DNA of 64,000 bases from Streptomyces abyssalis (GTDB lineage Bacteria; Actinomycetota; Actinomycetes; Streptomycetales; Streptomycetaceae): positions 1,455,892 through 1,519,891 of the forward strand of contig NZ_LJGT01000038.1 of NCBI RefSeq assembly GCF_001751365.1. The letters run 5' to 3'. Both the position numbers and the translations under genes were made by a program. The notes beneath the pieces are model-generated. The model was not told the DNA's origin. It saw nothing but the letters and a program-made list of their open reading frames with translations, and did no database searches. Positions 31,347-39,829 of this stretch are shown here, one piece after another. Within the stretch, counting starts at the first letter, position 1, and every line of letters begins with the position of its first letter.

Positions 31347-33311
31347 TCAGTCCTCGCTCGCCGCGCTCGGCAGCTTGTCCTGGATGAGCTCCATGACGGA
31401 GGAGTCGGTCAGCGTGCTGACGTCCCCGAGCGCGCGGTTCTCCGCGACGTCCCGCAGCAGCCGTCGCATGATCTTGCCGGAGCGGGTCTTGGGCAGCTCC
31501 GCGACCGGAAGGATCTTCTTCGGCTTGGCGATCGGGCCGAGCTGCTTGGCCACGTGCCCGCGCAGCTCCTCCACCAGCCCCTCGTCCTCGGCGGCGGAGC
31601 CGCGCAGGATGACGAACGCGCAGATGGCCTGCGTCGTCTGGGGGTCCGTCGCACCGACGACCGCCGCCTCGGCGACCTTCGGGTGCGAGACGAGCGACGA
31701 CTCGACCTCCGTGGTGGAGATGTTGTGCCCGGAGACGAGCATGACGTCGTCGACGCGGCCGAGCAGCCAGATGTCGCCGTCGTCGTCCTTCTTGGCGCCG
31801 TCACCCGCGAAGTACTTGTTCTCGAACCGCGACCAGTAGGTGTCCAGGAACCGCTGGTCGTCGCCCCAGATGGTGCGCAGCATCGACGGCCACGGCTCGG
31901 TGAGCACCATGTAGCCGCCGCCTCCGTCGGGAACCTCGTTGGCGTCGTCGTCGACGACCGTGGCGGAGATGCCCGGCAGCGCCTGCTGCGCCGAGCCCGG
32001 CTTGGTCTCGGTGACGCCCGGCAACGGGCTGACCATGACGCCGCCCGTCTCCGTCTGCCACCACGTGTCGACGACGGGCGTGCGGTCACCACCGATGTGG
32101 TGGCGGTACCAGACCCACGCCTCCGGGTTGATCGGCTCCCCGACGGAGCCCAGGATCCGCAGCGACGACAGGTCGAACTTGGCCGGGATGTCGTCGCCCC
32201 ACTTCATGCAGGCGCGGATCGCGGTCGGAGCGGTGTAGAGGAGGGAGACCTTGTACTTCTGGACGATCTCCCACCAGCGGCCCTTGTGCGGGGTGTCGGG
32301 CGTGCCTTCGTAGAGCACCTCGGTGGCGCCGTTCGCGAGCGGCCCGTAGACGATGTAGGAGTGGCCGGTGACCCATCCGACGTCGGCCGTGCACCAGTAG
32401 ACGTCCTTCTCTGGTTTGAGGTCGAAGACGGCGTGGTGCGTCCAGGCGACCTGTGTCAGATAGCCGCCGGTGGTGTGCAGGATGCCCTTGGGCTTACCGG
32501 TGGTGCCGGAGGTGTAGAGGATGAAGAGCGGGTGCTCGGCGTCGAAGTCCTGCGGCGTGTGCTGGTCGCTCTGGCGGTCGACGACGTCGTGCCACCACAC
32601 GTCGCGGCCCTCGGTCCAGTCGATGTCGTCCTGGCCGGTGCGCCTGACGACGAGCACGTTGCGCACCTTGTCGGTGCCCGGCCTGGTCAGCGCCTCGTCG
32701 ACGGCGGGCTTGAGGGCGCTGGCGCCGCCCTTGCGGTAGCCGCCGTCGGCAGTGATGACGACGCGGGCGTCGGCGTCCTCGATACGGGTGGCCAGCGCGT
32801 CGGCGGAGAAGCCGCCGAAGACCACGGAGTGCGGGGCGCCGATACGGGCGCACGCCAGCATCGCCACCACGGTCTCGGGAATCATGGGCAGATAGACGGC
32901 GACGCGGTCGCCGGCCTGCACACCCAGTTCGGTCAGGGCGTTCGCCGCCTTGGAGACCTCGCGTTGGAGCTCGGCGTAGGTGAGGCTGCGGGAGTCGCCG
33001 GGCTCGCCCTCGAAGTGCAGGGCCACCCGGTCGCCGTTGCCCGCCTCGACGTGGCGGTCCACGCAGTTGTACGCGACGTTGAGCTTGCCGTCCTTGAACC
33101 ACTTGGCGAACGGCGGGTTGGACCAGTCGAGGGTCTCGGTCGGCTCCTTGCCCCAGCTCAGACGGCGTGCCTGCTCGGCCCAGAAGCCCAGCCGATCAGC
33201 CCGCGCCTGCTCGTACGCCTGGGCGGTGACGTTGGCTTCGGCAGCCAGATCGGCGGGCGGCGCGAACCTCCGCTCTTCCTTGAGCAGATTGGCCAGGCTT
33301 TCGTTGCTCAC
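31347..33311 (-). CDS. acs: Acetyl-CoA synthetase
   Basis: A 654-residue AMP-forming acetate:CoA ligase. The P-loop-like motif is YTSGTTGKPKGI, the aryl/acetyl pocket has DVGWVTGHSYIVYGPL with Trp, the A8 hinge is RVDDVMLVSGHNISTTEVES, and the C-terminal PKTRSGKIMRR holds the catalytic Lys that is controlled by acetylation in this family. The GTG at 33311 (MSNESLANLLKEERRF) is chosen because GGGAGA precedes it and the length then matches the usual ~650; longer upstream frames would add about 38 residues without similarity. It feeds acetate into acetyl-CoA. In mycobacteria acs occupies the same position in this block. Confidence 0.95.
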   Translation of the reverse strand: MSNESLANLLKEERRFAPPADLAAEANVTAQAYEQARADRLGFWAEQARRLSWGKEPTETLDWSNPPFAKWFKDGKLNVAYNCVDRHVEAGNGDRVALHFEGEPGDSRSLTYAELQREVSKAANALTELGVQAGDRVAVYLPMIPETVVAMLACARIGAPHSVVFGGFSADALATRIEDADARVVITADGGYRKGGASALKPAVDEALTRPGTDKVRNVLVVRRTGQDDIDWTEGRDVWWHDVVDRQSDQHTPQDFDAEHPLFILYTSGTTGKPKGILHTTGGYLTQVAWTHHAVFDLKPEKDVYWCTADVGWVTGHSYIVYGPLANGATEVLYEGTPDTPHKGRWWEIVQKYKVSLLYTAPTAIRACMKWGDDIPAKFDLSSLRILGSVGEPINPEAWVWYRHHIGGDRTPVVDTWWQTETGGVMVSPLPGVTETKPGSAQQALPGISATVVDDDANEVPDGGGGYMVLTEPWPSMLRTIWGDDQRFLDTYWSRFENKYFAGDGAKKDDDGDIWLLGRVDDVMLVSGHNISTTEVESSLVSHPKVAEAAVVGATDPQTTQAICAFVILRGSAAEDEGLVEELRGHVAKQLGPIAKPKKILPVAELPKTRSGKIMRRLLRDVAENRALGDVSTLTDSSVMELIQDKLPSAASED

Positions 33312-33688
33312 GACATCTCCCTTTCCCAGGGTGTCTGTTGTGTCCAGGTCCCAAGGCCCTGATCCTCCCCCGACCTTGGGCTTCGTCCCAGGGTCACGCC
33401 CTAGCTCATCAGCCGTTGCGCCCATGTGACAAGAGCTTGCGACGAAATTGGTTTAGACCTGTCACGGGGGTGCCCCGCCGCCGATCGCCCGGGTGTGCCG
33501 CGTACGGCCCGTACCCCTGGCGTCGTGCGGAGCGGCCCGGCGAGGAGCACCCCCCGCTGCGCCCGACGGGTGAAGCCGTCACCCCAAGACCCCGCCCGAG
33601 TTGCCCGTTATGCCTGAGATGCAACGGTTGACTCACGTACCGGAGTCACTCCGTTACGGAGAGAGATCTACAAGGGCGAGGTGATCCG
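33312..33688. promoter_or_regulatory. Divergent region between acs and lipoprotein gene
   Basis: Near the plus-strand start are a TTGACT (33628-33633) and a palindrome CGGAGT-C-ACTCCG (33641-33653), which could be a promoter with an overlapping operator. The acs side (33425-33470) is AT-richer. No coding frame recognised. Confidence 0.4.
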
Positions 33689-34921
33689 ATGACAGCCACC
33701 CGACAGTGGCTCGTGGGCATATCGGCGGCAATGGCGCTCACCACTGTGATGAGCGGCTGCGCCGGCGACACCACGGGAAGCCCGGCAAGCAAGGGCCACC
33801 CGGCCCCCGAACAGAAGCCCGAGCAGCAGGCCCGCGTCATCGGGGACGGTTCGACCTCCATAACCGGGCGGCAGCCGAATCAGCCGGCTCCCAGGAAGCT
33901 CTCCAAGGGCAAGAAGCCGCCGCAGTTCGTGGTCTTCTCCTGGGACGGAGCCGGGGAGGACGGGAAGAAGCTCTTCTCCCGCTTCCGCAAGGCGGGCAAG
34001 CGGTACGGGGCGTCGCAGTCGTTCTTCCTGAGCGGCATATACACGCTCCCCGAGGACAGGGCCCAGCGGTACTCGCCCCCCAACCACGAGGTCGGCGCCT
34101 CCGACATCGGCTACCTCAAGGACAAGAACATACGGGCCACCCTGCGCGAAGTACGCAAGGCATGGCTCGAAGGCAACGAGATAGGCACCCACTTCAACGG
34201 CCACTTCTGCGGCCCCAGGGGTGTCGGCAGCTGGTCCGTGGACCAGTGGAAGAGCGAGATACGCCAGGCCAAGTGGTTCGTGGAGCACTGGAAGACGACC
34301 ACGGGCTTCAAGCGTGAGGACCCTCTTCCCTTCGACTACGACAAGGAACTCGTCGGCGGGCGCACCCCCTGCCTCCAGGGCCAGGAGAATCTGGTCCGCG
34401 CGGCCCGCGACATGGGATTCCGCTACGACTCCAGCGGCAACGGGACCCAGGTCTGGCCCAAGAAGAAGGGCGGCCTGTGGGATATCCCGCTCCAGGAAGT
34501 CCCCATGCCGGGGCGCAAGTTCGAGACCCTGTCCATGGACTACAACTTCCTGGCGAACCAGTCCGGGACCGTCAACGGCCCGCCCGCGAAGCACGCGTCC
34601 TACGGGAAACAGATGCGTGACGGCCTGATGCAGGGCTTCGAGCGCGCCTACAAGGGCAACCGTGCGCCGATGATCATCGGCAACCACTTCGAGGACTGGA
34701 ACGGCGGCGTGTACATGGATGCCGTCGAGCAGGTCATGAAGTCGGTCTGCACGAAGCGCGATGTCCGCTGCGTCTCGTTCAAGCAGCTGGTCGACTGGCT
34801 CGACGAGCAGGACCCGAAGGTGCTGGCCAAGATGCGCACACTCGGGGTCGGCGAACGGCCGGAGCGCGGCTGGAAGCCGTTCCTGAAGAACGCGCGGACC
34901 ACGCGGCTGCTCTCCGACTGA
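33689..34921 (+). CDS. Polysaccharide-deacetylase-like lipoprotein
   Basis: A 410-residue secreted lipoprotein. The lipobox-like site is VMSGCAG with Cys23 after a hydrophobic core. A Lys/Pro-rich linker (about 30-75) follows, then a NodB-like beta/alpha domain: FVVFSWDGAG with the Asp motif, GNEIGTHFNGHF with the metal His pair, and a C-terminal APMIIGNHFEDW. The usual motif HTxxH is replaced by THFNGH, so metal binding is plausible but altered. It may act on cell-wall or extracellular glycans, but the substrate is unknown. It is a single gene with its own promoter region and a following terminator. Confidence 0.75.
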   Translation: MTATRQWLVGISAAMALTTVMSGCAGDTTGSPASKGHPAPEQKPEQQARVIGDGSTSITGRQPNQPAPRKLSKGKKPPQFVVFSWDGAGEDGKKLFSRFRKAGKRYGASQSFFLSGIYTLPEDRAQRYSPPNHEVGASDIGYLKDKNIRATLREVRKAWLEGNEIGTHFNGHFCGPRGVGSWSVDQWKSEIRQAKWFVEHWKTTTGFKREDPLPFDYDKELVGGRTPCLQGQENLVRAARDMGFRYDSSGNGTQVWPKKKGGLWDIPLQEVPMPGRKFETLSMDYNFLANQSGTVNGPPAKHASYGKQMRDGLMQGFERAYKGNRAPMIIGNHFEDWNGGVYMDAVEQVMKSVCTKRDVRCVSFKQLVDWLDEQDPKVLAKMRTLGVGERPERGWKPFLKNARTTRLLSD

Positions 34922-34960
34922 CGGGTCGGCTGAGCCGCCGGCGCCCGGCCTGCGGCACGG

Positions 34961-34995
34961 CTGTGGACGGACGGTGCTTCATCCTCCGTCCACAG
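34961..34995 (+). terminator. Hairpin after the lipoprotein gene
   Basis: CTGTGGACGGA (34961-34971) pairs perfectly with TCCGTCCACAG (34985-34995) across a 13-nt loop, 40 bases after the stop. It lies between converging genes. Confidence 0.75.
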
Positions 34996-35090
34996 TCTGC
35001 CCGTTGGCTGCCCGGTCGCGCCTCGGCCGACGGGCTCCCGCCCGCGGTCCGGGCGACCCCCGGCGGTGCGGACTCCCGGGGCCTCGCATC

Positions 35091-36077
35091 TCATCGGACA
35101 GGCTGGGGCACCCGTTCCTCGCCGAGCACGAAACCGGGATCGACCTGGGCGGTCAGATCCGCGCCGGTCTTCTCGTTGCCCCAGCTCTCGGCGTTGCGCA
35201 GATGGAAGTGGATCATCTGCCGGGTGTAGCGCTCCCAGTCGCGTGTCTCGTACGCGCCGTCCGCCGCCTCCTGAAGTACCTCCAGCGCCCGGCGGTTGGA
35301 GGCTTCCAGCTCCATGAGCGGCCGGGGCCGCCCCTTCTCCATCGCGCGCACCCAGTCGGAGTGGCCGAAGGAGACCAGCAGGTCGTCCCCGGCCTCCTCC
35401 CGCAGGAAGTCCAGGTCGTCCTCGCTGTGCACCTTGTTGCCCACGACCGCCAGCGGGACGCCGAAGTCCCGCGCGTACTCCTTGTACTGGCGGTAGACGG
35501 AGACGCCCTTACGCGTCGGCTCGGCTACGAGGAACGTCATGTCGAACCGGGTGAACATCCCCGACGCGAAGGAGTCGCTGCCCGCGGTCATGTCGACGAC
35601 CATGAACTCGTCGCGCTCGTCGACCAGATGGTTCAGGAAGAGCTCCACGGCCCCCGTCTTGGAGTGGTAGCACGCGACACCCAGATCGGCCTCGGTGAAG
35701 GGCCCCGTGGCCAGCAGCCGCACATCGTCGCCCTCCAGGGGAAGAGTGCGCGCGCAGGCCTCGTAGACGGGGTTGTCCTCGGTGATCCGCAGCAGGCGCG
35801 ACCCCTCGCCGGGCGGCGTCGTCTTGATCATCGTCTCGGACGAGGCGATACGCGGATTCGAGCCGCGCAGCCACTCCTTGATCAGCGGAAGCTGCGCACC
35901 CATCGAGGGGAGCGCCGCCGCATCGGACTCCGCCATTCCCAGCGCGGCACCGAGGTGCTGATTGATGTCCGCGTCGACCGCGATCACCGGCACGTGCGCT
36001 GCGGCCAGCTGACGGATGAACAGTGAGGACAGCGTCGTCTTGCCACTGCCGCCCTTGCCAACGAAAGCGATTTTCAT
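35091..36077 (-). CDS. CooC-like MinD/ParA-superfamily ATPase
   Basis: A 328-residue ATPase starting at ATG 36077 (MKIAFVGKGGSGKTT; P-loop 7-15 with both the signature Lys8 and the Walker Lys13). VDADINQHLGAALG is the A' motif and VVDMTAGSDSFASGMF the Walker B region. These features fit CooC, the ATPase that loads nickel into carbon-monoxide dehydrogenase, and related maturation ATPases, but no CO dehydrogenase is nearby. The C-terminal third (about 260-328) has SFGHSDWVRAME and IHFHLRNAESWGNE, which look specific to actinobacteria. It is divergent from the Fic-like gene across 108 bases and could act with it; the partner is unknown. Confidence 0.82.
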   Translation of the reverse strand: MKIAFVGKGGSGKTTLSSLFIRQLAAAHVPVIAVDADINQHLGAALGMAESDAAALPSMGAQLPLIKEWLRGSNPRIASSETMIKTTPPGEGSRLLRITEDNPVYEACARTLPLEGDDVRLLATGPFTEADLGVACYHSKTGAVELFLNHLVDERDEFMVVDMTAGSDSFASGMFTRFDMTFLVAEPTRKGVSVYRQYKEYARDFGVPLAVVGNKVHSEDDLDFLREEAGDDLLVSFGHSDWVRAMEKGRPRPLMELEASNRRALEVLQEAADGAYETRDWERYTRQMIHFHLRNAESWGNEKTGADLTAQVDPGFVLGEERVPQPVR

Positions 36078-36185
36078 GAACAAGAGCGTAGGGGTGCGGG
36101 TGGAGGACGAGCCGGGACGGGCTGGGAATGACCACTCGTTCGTGCGACGGGGGTTGCCGCACGGCCTGCGCGTAGGGTCATCCGC

Positions 36186-37007
36186 ATGAGTAGTACCGCT
36201 GATCCCCTGTCTCCCCTGGGGGCGTTGCCCGGCGTCCAGGACGCCGTGGATTCCGTGAGGAAGTCCGTCGACCGGATCTACGGACACCGGGTGATGCGCC
36301 GCCGCAGCAGCGAGGTGAGCGCGGAGGCGGCGCTGCGCGGTGCCCGGGCCTCCGCCGCGCTCGAAGGCGCCGACTGGGCGCTGGAGGAGCTGCGCCGGCG
36401 CACGGACTTCGGAGACGAAGGCGAGCCCCGTACGGTCGGAGCCGCACTCCGGACGACGGCTGAAGCGGGTCAACTCCTCGACGTATGGGGGCAGTCGCCG
36501 CTGCGGGTGCTGGCCCGGCTGCATCTCGTCGCCGCGGGAGGAGCGGGGCCCGGCGGGACGGCCGGCCGGCCGCGGCTCAAGGGCGAGCCGGTGACCGGGC
36601 CCGGCCTGGAGAGTCAGCCGCCGGACGCCGACGAGGTCGCGGCGCGGCTGGACGCCCTCGCCCGGATCGTGGTGGACGGCAGCGAGGCGCCCGCACTGGT
36701 GCTCGCCTCCGTCGTGCACGGGGAACTGGCCACGCTGCGGCCCTTCGGCTCGTACAACGGCCTCGTGGCGCGTGCCGCCGAGCGGGTCGTCCTGGTCGGC
36801 AGCGGTCTCGACCCCAAGTCGATCTGTCCGGCCGAGGTCGGCCAGGCCGAGCAGGGGTGGGACGCGTACGAGCGGGCGCTCGGCGGGTACGCCTCGGGTA
36901 CGCCAGAGGGCATGGCCGCATGGATCGGGCACTGCGGGACAGCCCTCGAACTCGGTGCGCGTGAGACCACGGCGGTGTGCGAGGCGCTGCAGCGCGGGGC
37001 CGCATAG
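36186..37007 (+). CDS. Degenerate Fic/DOC-fold protein
   Basis: A 273-residue protein. The early RRRSSEVSAEAALRGARASAALEGA segment resembles the Fic N-terminal helix, where S/T-x-x-x-[EA]-G inhibitory motifs lie. The motif LRPFGSYNGLVARAAERV (about 180-197) aligns with HxFxxGNGRxxR, but the catalytic His is Leu, the Gly-Asn pair is Tyr-Asn, and the nearby Arg is kept. AMP transfer by the usual route is therefore unlikely. Streptomyces databases often call this gene an oxidoreductase, for which I see no Rossmann motif. Its role is unknown. The divergent CooC-like ATPase and the convergent HAD phosphatase are its conserved neighbours. Confidence 0.65.
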   Translation: MSSTADPLSPLGALPGVQDAVDSVRKSVDRIYGHRVMRRRSSEVSAEAALRGARASAALEGADWALEELRRRTDFGDEGEPRTVGAALRTTAEAGQLLDVWGQSPLRVLARLHLVAAGGAGPGGTAGRPRLKGEPVTGPGLESQPPDADEVAARLDALARIVVDGSEAPALVLASVVHGELATLRPFGSYNGLVARAAERVVLVGSGLDPKSICPAEVGQAEQGWDAYERALGGYASGTPEGMAAWIGHCGTALELGARETTAVCEALQRGAA

Positions 37008-37379
37008 CGCCAGTACGGGAAGAGAGCGCCGCGGGGCGGAACCCGGAGGTGCGGGACTGCGGGACGCAAGGGTGGTGCCACGGGCGCAGAGTTGCGGCGG
37101 CACCGTCCTGGACAGTGCCGCCGCTGGCACGGATACCGGGTTACCAGTGCGTGCTCTCATCGTTCCCGTCAGGCCAGGACTTAGCCCGTCTCCTGGCGGG
37201 TCAGCCCTTTACGCGGGCTCAGCGTCGCGTGGGTGCCCGGTATTCATGCAAGGCGGTCCGTGGGGCCTTGTGCGTACCGGCGAACTCTCTGTTGCCGGTG
37301 GTCTCGCGGGCCGTCAATTCCTTTGTACTGCGCGCTGCCACGATGTGGAACCCCTGGCCTCTGATCTTTACCTTTGCCG
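37008..37379. other. Convergent gap with several potential hairpins
   Basis: These 372 bases have no credible gene but many short self-complementary segments: CCAGGA...TCCTGG and CCCG...CGGG near 37170-37200, AGCCC...GGGCT near 37203-37219 and ACCGGC...GCCGGT at 37276-37299. The 37300-37380 part is AT-richer than its surroundings. A structured RNA is possible; a terminator region for two converging genes is the simpler reading. Confidence 0.4.
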
Positions 37380-38222
37380 TCAAACACGCTCGAACCGGGC
37401 ACCCCTGCGCTGGCTCGTGTACCAGACCAGTCCGGCGGTGGCGGCGGCCGCTCCCACCGCGGCCGCCGCGATGGCCAGCGCCGGCCGGGACGGCATGGAC
37501 AGGCTGGGAATGCGCTCCTTGAGCCGGACGGGGCGGGAGAACGTCAGGACGGGCCAGTCGCGGCCGAGCGCCTCCTTGCGCAGGGCCCGGTCCGGATTGA
37601 CCGCGCAGGGATTGCCGACCGCCTCCAGCATGGGGATGTCGGTGACCGAGTCGCTGTAGGCGTAACACCGGCTCAGGTCATAGCCCTCGGACTCCGCGAG
37701 CGAAGCGATCGCCTCCGCCTTGGCCGGGCCGTAGGCGTAGTACTCGATCTCGCCCGAGTAGCAGCCGTCCTCGACGACCATCCGGGTCGCCACCACGCGG
37801 TCCGCACCGATCAACTCGCCGATCGGCTCGACGACTTCGGCGCCCGAGGTCGAGACGATGACGACGTCGCGCCCGGCGAGGTGGTGCTCCTCGATGAGGG
37901 ATGCCGCCTCGTCGTAGATGATGGGGTCGATGAGGTCGTGGATCGTCTCCGCGACGATGTCCTTCACCTGCTCCACGTTCCACCCGCGGCAGAGGGCGGA
38001 GAGATACTCGCGCATCCGCTCCATCTGATCGTGGTCCGCGCCCCCGAGGAGATATACGAACTGGGCGTAGGCAGTGCGGAGTACCGCACGGCGATTGATC
38101 AGGCCACCCTGGTAGAAGGATCTGCCGAAGGCGAGCGTGCTCGACTTCGCAATGACCGTCTTGTCCAGATCGAAGAACGCGGCTGTGCGGCGCATCGCTA
38201 GGTTTTCCACGAAGCCGAGCAT
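37380..38222 (-). CDS. HAD-superfamily IB hydrolase (SerB-like phosphatase)
   Basis: A 280-residue protein from ATG 38222. HAD motif I is FFDLDKT with nucleophile Asp18 and Asp20, motif II is IVSTSGAEVV, motif III has the Lys in GPAKAEAIA, and motif IV is YAYSDSVTDIPML. This places it in subclass IB with SerB and actinobacterial phospholipid/serine phosphatases. The C-terminus ends in a TM segment (about 247-266: LAIAAAAVGAAAATAGLVWY) and a basic tail, so the protein is membrane-tethered with the catalytic part in the cytoplasm. The mycobacterial block carries a similar protein next to ssd. A TTG three codons upstream is a less likely start. Confidence 0.88.
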   Translation of the reverse strand: MLGFVENLAMRRTAAFFDLDKTVIAKSSTLAFGRSFYQGGLINRRAVLRTAYAQFVYLLGGADHDQMERMREYLSALCRGWNVEQVKDIVAETIHDLIDPIIYDEAASLIEEHHLAGRDVVIVSTSGAEVVEPIGELIGADRVVATRMVVEDGCYSGEIEYYAYGPAKAEAIASLAESEGYDLSRCYAYSDSVTDIPMLEAVGNPCAVNPDRALRKEALGRDWPVLTFSRPVRLKERIPSLSMPSRPALAIAAAAVGAAAATAGLVWYTSQRRGARFERV

Positions 38223-38326
38223 AGGCGCCAACCATTCGGCGTAAGCTGGGGCGCGTGGGTTTGCCTGAGAAGGCCCTCGGGTACACCATGGAAGTCACGG
38301 ATCGTTCGCGACCGTGCTAACCCGGC

Positions 38327-38392
38327 CCGACTCCTCCCCCCCCGAGTCGGCCCTGGGGACGACCCCCGCTCTCCCCCCCGGCGGGGGTCGTC
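38327..38392. terminator. Two tandem strong hairpins
   Basis: CCGACTC/GAGTCGG (38327-38350) is followed at once by GACGACCCCCGC/GCGGGGGTCGTC (38358-38392), each with a C-rich loop. They may end transcription or form a small structured RNA between the divergent HAD and ssd genes. Confidence 0.6.
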
Positions 38393-38537
38393 GCATGTCC
38401 AAGGCCCTTTCCGCCTTTCAGTGATCATCCTTCGCCTCCTCGGCGATCTTCGAGGGCTCATCATCCCGCGCATCCGCTTCGTAACTGAGTGTAATCGACG
38501 GACTGCTCTCCGGGAGTCGCCAAGATGGGTGACGGAG

Positions 38538-38564
38538 TTATTCACAACCAAGGGTCTGTCCACA
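38538..38564. promoter_or_regulatory. Two DnaA-box-like sequences upstream of ssd
   Basis: TTATTCACA (38538-38546) fits the general DnaA box TTATNCACA; CTGTCCACA (38556-38564) differs by one base from the Streptomyces consensus TTGTCCACA. They are 18 bases apart in the same orientation, about 110-137 bases before the ssd GTG. Confidence 0.5.
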
Positions 38565-38632
38565 GTTTTGACCCATGATCACCAAGCTTTTCGCGTTCAC
38601 CGCACAGTGATTCCCGACAGGGCCCGCAAGCG

Positions 38633-38650
38633 TTTGCGGGAGTGAGCCTG
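38633..38650 (+). promoter_or_regulatory. Hairpin in the leader just before ssd
   Basis: CCCGCAA and TTGCGGG form perfect arms around GCGT, ending 24 bases before GTG 38675. It could affect translation or be an operator. Confidence 0.4.
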
Positions 38651-38674
38651 TGAACCGCGAAGGGGGTCCGGAAC

Positions 38675-39829
38675 GTGGCCGAAACCATTCTGATTGTCAC
38701 CGAAGACGAAGAACTCCTTGACGATCTGCTGAGACTGTGTGCGGCTGCCGGGGCAGAAGCGGAAGTTGTGCACGGAGCGCCGCATGACCGGATGTCATGG
38801 GCGGGATGGAGCGGCGCGAAGGCATGGGAGAAGGCTCCGCTGGTCCTCGTCGGTGACGACTGCGCGGGCGCCCACGGGTTCGGAGGCTCCCCCGGCCCGG
38901 ACCTGTCCGGAATCCTGCGCAGGGCGGGCGTGCTGCTCGTCGGCAAGGACCTGGACGACCCCGGTGTCTGGGAGCGCGGCGCCCGCATCGGAGCCGAGGG
39001 CGTCGTCATGCTGCCCGATGCCGAGAGCTGGCTCGCGGGCCGTATCGCCGATGCGTCGGAGTGCGTCGGCCGTCCCGCCCTGACGGTCGGAGTCCTCGGC
39101 GGGCGCGGCGGCGCCGGTGCATCGACGCTGGCCTGCGCCCTGGCCGTCACGGCCGCACGGGAGGGACAGCGCACGATGCTCGTCGACGGAGACGCCCTCG
39201 GCGGCGGTCTCGACGTGCTGCTCGGCGGAGAACGGACGGAGGGACTGCGATGGCCGGCGTTCGCGGAGTCGCGGGGGCGGGTCGGCGGCGGTGCGCTCGA
39301 GGAATCACTGCCGAGACTGCACGACTTGAGCGTGCTCAGCTGGGACCGGGGGGACTCCGTGCTGATCCCCGCGGACGCGATGAAGTCCGTGCTCTCCGCC
39401 GCGCGTCGGCGCGGTGGCGTGGTCGTCGTAGACCTGCCGAGGCGTGTGGACGAGACGGTCGCCGAGGCCCTCGCGCAGACGGATCTCGGGCTGCTGCTGG
39501 TGCCCGCGGAGTTGCGTGCCGTGGCTGCGGCGCACCGGGTCGCCTCGCGTACGCAGATGGTGCTGCGTGACCTGAGGGCCGTCGTGCGGACGCCAGGCGG
39601 CCCCGGCGGTTCGCGGGGCTACGGACCCGGGCTTGACGAGGGCGAGGTCGCGAGACTCCTGCGTCTTCCGCTCGCCGGCGAACTCCCATGGGAGCCAGGG
39701 CTGTTGGAGGCGGCGGAGCGCGGAGTGCCGCCGGGCACGCGTACGAGCGGGGTGCTGGCCCGCTTCTGCCGGGACTTCTGGGCGCAGGCGCTGAGTGGCG
39801 GAGTGAGCGGCGGGGGTGTCTCCGTATGA
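38675..39829 (+). CDS. ssd: CpaE/Ssd-like septum-site/Tad localisation ATPase
   Basis: A 384-residue protein. A receiver-like N-terminal part (about 1-125, ETILIVTEDEELLDDLLRLC) precedes a MinD-like domain with GVLGGRGGAGASTLACALA. The Walker Lys is replaced by Ala (GGAGAST), as in CpaE/TadZ-type atypical ATPases, so ATP hydrolysis is doubtful. VDGDALGGGLDVLLG and VVVVDLPRRVDE are the other nucleotide-site motifs. In mycobacteria Ssd at this place affects septum formation; in pilus systems CpaE places the Tad machine. GTG 38675 follows GGGGGT. The stop overlaps the tadA start (ATGA), which ties it to the Tad operon. Confidence 0.88.
   Translation: MAETILIVTEDEELLDDLLRLCAAAGAEAEVVHGAPHDRMSWAGWSGAKAWEKAPLVLVGDDCAGAHGFGGSPGPDLSGILRRAGVLLVGKDLDDPGVWERGARIGAEGVVMLPDAESWLAGRIADASECVGRPALTVGVLGGRGGAGASTLACALAVTAAREGQRTMLVDGDALGGGLDVLLGGERTEGLRWPAFAESRGRVGGGALEESLPRLHDLSVLSWDRGDSVLIPADAMKSVLSAARRRGGVVVVDLPRRVDETVAEALAQTDLGLLLVPAELRAVAAAHRVASRTQMVLRDLRAVVRTPGGPGGSRGYGPGLDEGEVARLLRLPLAGELPWEPGLLEAAERGVPPGTRTSGVLARFCRDFWAQALSGGVSGGGVSV

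Larger units (their letters stand above)
38223..38674. promoter_or_regulatory. Regulatory region before the Tad-type operon
   Basis: The 452 bases between the HAD gene and the ssd gene contain two tandem strong hairpins (38327-38392), a less GC-rich segment, two DnaA-box-like 9-mers (38538-38564) and a palindrome CCCGCAA/TTGCGGG (38633-38650) close to the start codon. No coding frame is recognised. Confidence 0.55.

Noticed and set aside
35091..37160. Long minus-strand frame of 689 codons including the CooC-like ATPase
   Set aside because: Only the part from ATG 36077 resembles a protein family. The upstream 360 codons are antisense to the Fic-like gene and low in complexity.
37308..37325. 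CCGTCAATTCCTTT matches a universal 16S rRNA primer site (reverse complement)
   Set aside because: Only 14 bases match and neighbouring bases do not follow 16S rRNA. A chance 14-mer match to some rRNA segment is expected at about this frequency in 64 kb, so it is not an rRNA fragment.
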